From the NCBI GenBank assembly GCA_027886175.1, contig JAJNNQ010000096.1, forward strand, positions 186,001 to 250,000: a DNA stretch of 64,000 nt. Direction: 5' to 3'. Each line of letters begins with the position of its first letter. Positions within the stretch are counted from its first letter, which is position 1. The position numbers and the translations under genes were made by a program. This stretch comes from Phylloscopus collybita. Lineage: Eukaryota; Chordata; Aves; Passeriformes; Phylloscopidae. Shown one piece after another: positions 59,912-64,000 of this stretch. The notes beneath the pieces were generated by a model. That model had not been told where the DNA came from and made no database searches. It saw only the letters and a list, made by a program, of their open reading frames with translations.

Positions 59912-61424
59912 GTCTGCACCGGGACCGGGCTCTGCACCGGGAGGGGAGCTCTGCACCGGGAGGGGGCTCTGCACCGGGAGAGAGCTCTGCACCGGGAGGG
60001 GAGCTCTGCACCGGGAGAGAGCTCTGCACCGGGAGGGAGCTCTGCACCGGGAGGGGGCTCTGCACCGGGAGAGGAGCTCTGCACCGGGAGGGAGCTCTGC
60101 ACCGGGACCGGGCTCTGCACCGGGGGGGAGCTCTGCACCGGGAGAGGAGCTCTGCACCGGGAGAGGAGCTCTGCACCGGGAGAGGAGCTCTGCACCGGGA
60201 GAGGAGCTCTGCACCGGGAGGGGAGCTCTGCACCGGGAGGGGGCTCTGCACCGGGGGGGAGCTCTGCACCGGGACCGGGCTCTGCACCGGGAGGGGGCTC
60301 TGCACCGGGGGGGAGCTCTGCACCGGGAGAGGAGCTCTGCACCGGGACCGGGCTCTGCACCGGGACCGGGCTCTGCACCGGGAGGGAGCTCTGCACCGGG
60401 AGGGAGCTCTGCACCGGGAGGGGAGCTCTGCACCGGGACCGGGCTCTGCACCGGGAGGGGAGCTCTGCACCGGGAGAGAGCTCTGCACCGGGAGGGGGCT
60501 CTGCACCGGGAGGGGGCTCTGCACCGGGAGGGAGCTCTGCACCGGGAGAGAGCTCTGCACCGGGAGGGGGCTCTGCACCGGGAGGGGGCTCTGCACCGGG
60601 ACCGGGCTCTGCACCGGGAGGGGGCTCTGCACCGGGAGAGAGCTCTGCACCGGGAGAGAGCTCTGCACCGGGAGGGGGCTCTGCACCGGGAGAGAGCTCT
60701 GCACCGGGAGAGAGCTCTGCACCGGGAGGGAGCTCTGCACCGGGAGGGGAGCTCTGCACCGGGAGGGGGCTCTGCACCGGGAGAGAGCTCTGCACCGGGA
60801 GGGGGCTCTGCACCGGGAGGGAGCTCTGCACCGGGAGAGAGCTCTGCACCGGGAGGGGGCTCTGCACCGGGAGAGAGCTCTGCACCGGGAGGGGGCTCTG
60901 CACCGGGAGGGAGCTCTGCACCGGGAGAGAGCTCTGCACCGGGACCGGGCTCTGCACCGGGAGAGAGCTCTGCACCGGGAGGGGGCTCTGCACCGGGAGA
61001 GGGCTCTGCACCGGGGAGGGGGCTCTGCACCGGGAGGGGGCTCTGCACCGGGACCGGGCTCTGCACCGGGAGAGAGCTCTGCACCGGGAGGGGGCTCTGC
61101 ACCGGGAGGGGGCTCTGCACCGGGAGGGAGCTCTGCACCGGGAGGGGGCTCTGCACCGGGGGGGAGCTCTGCACCGGGGGGGGGGCTCTGCACCGGGAGG
61201 GAGCTCTGCACCGGGAGGGAGCTCTGCACCGGGAGGGGAGATCTGCACCGGGGGGGGGCTCTGCACCGGGGGGGGGCTCTGCACCGGGAGGGGAGATCTG
61301 CACCGGGAGGGGAGATCTGCACCGGGACCGGGCTCTGCACCGGGGGGAGGCTCTGCACCGGGACCGGGCTCTGCACCGGGAGGGAAGATCTGCACCGGGA
61401 GGGAGCTCTGCACCGGGAGGGAGC
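59912..61424. repeat. Minisatellite, 17-20 bp unit, about 1.5 kb
   Basis: About 80 copies of ctctgcaccgggagggggc and shorter variants (accggg, agagag, ggaggg, gggggg types). No stop occurs in any of several frames on either strand, giving false frames of up to about 700 codons. Confidence 0.97.
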
Positions 61425-61683
61425 TTTCTGGCTGATCTGGTGCCCTGCAATGGGCAGGGACAGCCTGGCCCAGAGCCCACCCAGCCCGGCCCCGGCCACG
61501 CTCAACCCGAGCTCCAGCACCCAAGGAAGAGGGAGGGTGCCCTGCTCAGCCCTGCCTCTGTGGGACCTGAGCACCAGGGCCCCCTTTGACAGGTGCCCCC
61601 AGGCAGAGCTGCTCGGTGGTTTGTGCAGCTACCCCTGAAAGCTCAGGGCTGCCAAAGACAGCACCAAAGCTGCTGTAGGCACA

Positions 61684-62425
61684 GCATCCCCAAAGCCCTG
61701 CATCCCCAAAGCCCTGCATCCCAACATCCCCAAATCTCTGCATCCCCAAAGCCCTGCATCCCCAAAGCCCTGCATCCCAACATCCCCAAAGCCCTGCATC
61801 CCCAAAGCCCTGCATCCCAACATCCCCAAATCCCTGCATCCCCAAAGCCCTGCATCCCAACATCCCCAAATCTCTGCATCCCCAAAGCCCTGCATCCCCA
61901 AAGCCCTGCATCCCAACATCCCCAAAGCCCTGCATCCCCAAAGCCCTGCATCCCAACATCCCCAAATCCCTGCATCCCCAAAGCCCTGCATCCCAACATC
62001 CCCAAATCTCTGCATCCCCAAATCCCTGCATCCCCAAAGCCCTGCATCCCCAAAGCCCTGCATCCCAACATCCCCAAATCCCTGCATCCCCAAATCCCTG
62101 CATCCCCAAAGCCCTGCATCCCCAAAGCCCTGCATCCCAACATCCCCAAAGCCCTGCATCCCTGCATCCCCAAAGCCCTGCATCCCCAAAGCCCTGCATC
62201 CCAACATCCCCAAAGCCCTGCATCCCCAAAGCCCTGCATCCCCAAAGCCCTGCATCCCAACATCCCCAAATCCCTGCATCCCCAAATCCCTGCATCCCCA
62301 AAGCCCTGCATCCCAACATCCCCAAATCTCTGCATCCCCAAAACCCTGCATCCCTGCATCCCCAAAGCCCTGCATCCCCAAAGCCCTGCATCCCAACATC
62401 CCCAAAGCCCTGCATCCCAACATCC
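61684..62425. repeat. Minisatellite, 16- and 24-bp units
   Basis: Alternating tgcatccccaaagccc (16 bp) and tgcatcccaacatccccaaa plus gccc (24 bp) units, arranged in irregular higher-order groups. Confidence 0.96.
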
Positions 62426-62715
62426 CAGCTGCTGTAAACACAGCTTCACGGCATCCAAAAACCCCCGCATCCCAACGTCCCAGCATCCCCAAATCCCTGC
62501 ATCCCAACATCCCTGCATCCTGACATTCCAGCTGCTGTAGACATGGCATCCCCAAATCCCTGCATCCCAACATCCCAGCTGCTGTAAACACAGCTTCACG
62601 GCATCCAAAAACCCCTGCATCCCAACGTCCCAGCATCCCCAAATCCCTGTATCCTAAAATCCCGGCTGCTGTAGGCACAGCATCCCAGCGCCCCAAAATC
62701 CCTGATCCCAACAGC
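62426..62715. repeat. Degenerate edge of the 16/24-bp array with a 150-bp duplication
   Basis: A block starting atcccagctgctgtaaacac and continuing agcttcacggcatccaaaaa occurs at about 62422 and again at about 62572, 150 bases apart. Confidence 0.88.
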
Positions 62716-63598
62716 CCAGCTGCCACAGGCACGGCATCCTGGCATTCCTCACTCCGTCCTGCCAGGGACACGTGCTGGAACCATCAGGTTGGGCTGTTTC
62801 ATGTGCTGTGATGAAAAACCCTGGAACTGTGTTTTGTTTGAAATTCCTTCACTGAAACACCACCTCTGCCAAGTATTTTTCAGTGGAAACCAGGCCCTGC
62901 CAGCTGGCAAAAGTTTCAGTAATTTAAAATATTTAAATCCCAGTAATTTGAAATATTTAAGAGATACAGGCAGGAATGATTCCACAACTCTTTCTGGCAC
63001 AGCCTTTGTTACCCCAGATGCAATGAAGAACTAAAGCTCAGCAGCACAACTAAGGAAACCTTCTCAAACTTCACAAAAAACCTGCACAAATTTTAAAATC
63101 TGTAGCAAATAAGGCAAATTCTAAACATTTTCCTCTCACTATTGCTTGCTCCCACACAGAGCTCCTTGCCCTGCTGAGGGCTGTGATCAGCTGCATCTAC
63201 AACTCATGGAAATGTCACTGAATCATTTTAGCTTTATAATAACTCAGGAATTTCCTTATGGCTGAAATTTTTAACCCAAATAATGAAAAGAGACAATTTA
63301 CAAAAGTAATTCAATTTACCAGTTCGTGGTCACGTGTTCCCAGATGTGAACTGCTGGCGCTGCCACAAACAGATTAATGGTTATATATTCCCATTTAACA
63401 TTTTGTGGCACATGAGAGTCTTAAGGGCACTTGGAGAACCACTGGCAAAGGCGTCAGCAAAAGCAGATTTAAAATAAAAGCAAAACCACGGCGAGGCTCG
63501 TTGGCAAAGCTTGCTCTGCTACTCACCCCACGGTTAAATCACACGGAGAAAACGATTTAGTATCAATAGGAACCTGAAATCGCCCCAGGCCGACTCAC
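62716..63598. other. AT-richer intergenic stretch near the right edge
   Basis: Contains two aaatatttaa-type repeats near 62925-62960. No coding or RNA feature recognised. Confidence 0.5.
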
Positions 63599-63941
63599 CC
63601 ACAGCTCGAGGGGCTGAAGGCTCCCGGAGGAGCCCGGGGCGTGCAGAGGTGCAGGGACGGGTTTGCACCTGTGAGAAATCCCCCTGGAGCTCCGGGGGGC
63701 ACTCAGGGCAGGGTCGGTGCCTCTGCCCTGCCCCTGGGGAGGCCGGGCACAGCCCCTGAGGTGCAGCAGAGCCCCAAAGCTCTCGGGATGGCCTTGGCAG
63801 CTCACAGGAGAGAGGACTTTGGCCACCGTCGTTTTCCAGCCCAGCTGCAATTTGGGTCAGGAACTCTCTTTGAAAGTTCGACAGCGTAAATGTTCCGCTT
63901 GAGCTCTTCTTCAGGCAGGAAAAATACGCTCCCCGGGCTGT
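63599..63941 (-). other. Candidate exon of an unidentified minus-strand gene
   Basis: On the minus strand a pyrimidine-rich acceptor (CTCCTCCTTTAACAG) precedes 63941 and a strong donor (CTGTGG|GTGAGT) follows 63599. One frame is open across all 343 bases, starting TARGAYFSCLKKSSSG then FTLSNFQREFLTQIAAGLEN; it contains no methionine. The first half looks protein-like and the second half is proline- and cysteine-rich. I do not recognise the family. GC-rich DNA can give such a frame by chance. Confidence 0.22.
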
Positions 63942-64000
63942 CTGTTAAAGGAGGAGCTCGTCACCCAGCGGGAGTTCCTGGGGGCAGACAGGGATCCTGA

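Noticed and set aside
59351..61480. A 709-codon minus-strand open frame (and several of 550-590 codons on both strands)
   Set aside because: It lies almost wholly in the 17-20-bp minisatellite; several frames on both strands are open at once, and the translation is a cyclic low-complexity peptide.
61593..62771. Frames of 290-380 codons with repeated DAGLWGC- or SPKPCIP-like motifs
   Set aside because: They are translations of the 16/24-bp array. The cysteine-rich look is accidental.

Overview
The window reads as vertebrate, and most likely avian, nuclear DNA. The evidence is spliced genes with GT-AG introns, many CR1 LINE fragments, bird-type LTR remnants, a GC-rich background with a CpG island, and an unusually dense set of GC-rich minisatellites. 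A passerine is a guess from the LTR near 49.6 kb. Nothing bacterial or plasmid-like is present.

Three protein-coding genes can be supported. (1) SCRIB (Scribble, a LAP-family polarity scaffold) runs on the minus strand from its ATG at 47645 to at least 11443. Sixteen coding exons were assembled by hand with consistent phases and give 714 residues: the N-terminal segment, the leucine-rich repeats, the LAP-specific region, the acidic linker, and the short exon just before PDZ1. The PDZ domains were not found and should lie past the left edge, so the intron covering bases 1-11442 is open-ended. (2) An intact two-exon ecto-ADP-ribosyltransferase (ART1/avian NRT-like) lies on the plus strand at 52447-54005. 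It has a signal peptide, the R-S-ExE active site and a hydrophobic GPI-type tail. (3) CCDC166, a coiled-coil protein, lies on the plus strand at 57222-58133. A possible exon of an unidentified minus-strand gene sits at the right edge (63599-63941).

Layout: 1-11442 SCRIB intron 16 (a probable LTR, CR1 copies, one 48/51-bp minisatellite); 11443-29058 SCRIB exons 16 to 2 with arrays in introns 15, 12 and 5; 29059-47483 the 18.4-kb intron 1 with a 1.4-kb 17-bp minisatellite; 47.2-48.1 kb the CpG island over SCRIB exon 1; 48.1-52.4 kb CR1 copies and an LTR; 52.4-54.0 kb the ART gene; 54.1-56.9 kb an LTR tail, a CR1 and a 50-bp minisatellite; 57.2-58.1 kb CCDC166; 59.5-62.7 kb three more minisatellites; then about 1 kb of AT-rich DNA and the right-edge candidate.

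Most long open frames in the window come from tandem arrays whose unit lacks stop codons, and they are not genes. The observations most worth following are: a 100-bp tandem repeat in SCRIB intron 12 that carries copies of the exon-13 splice acceptor; two SCRIB introns (8 and 14) that are stop-free, a multiple of three long and in frame with their flanking exons; the ART gene between SCRIB and CCDC166; and a possible G-quadruplex-forming array filling the ART intron. No new defence, mobile or signalling system was found.
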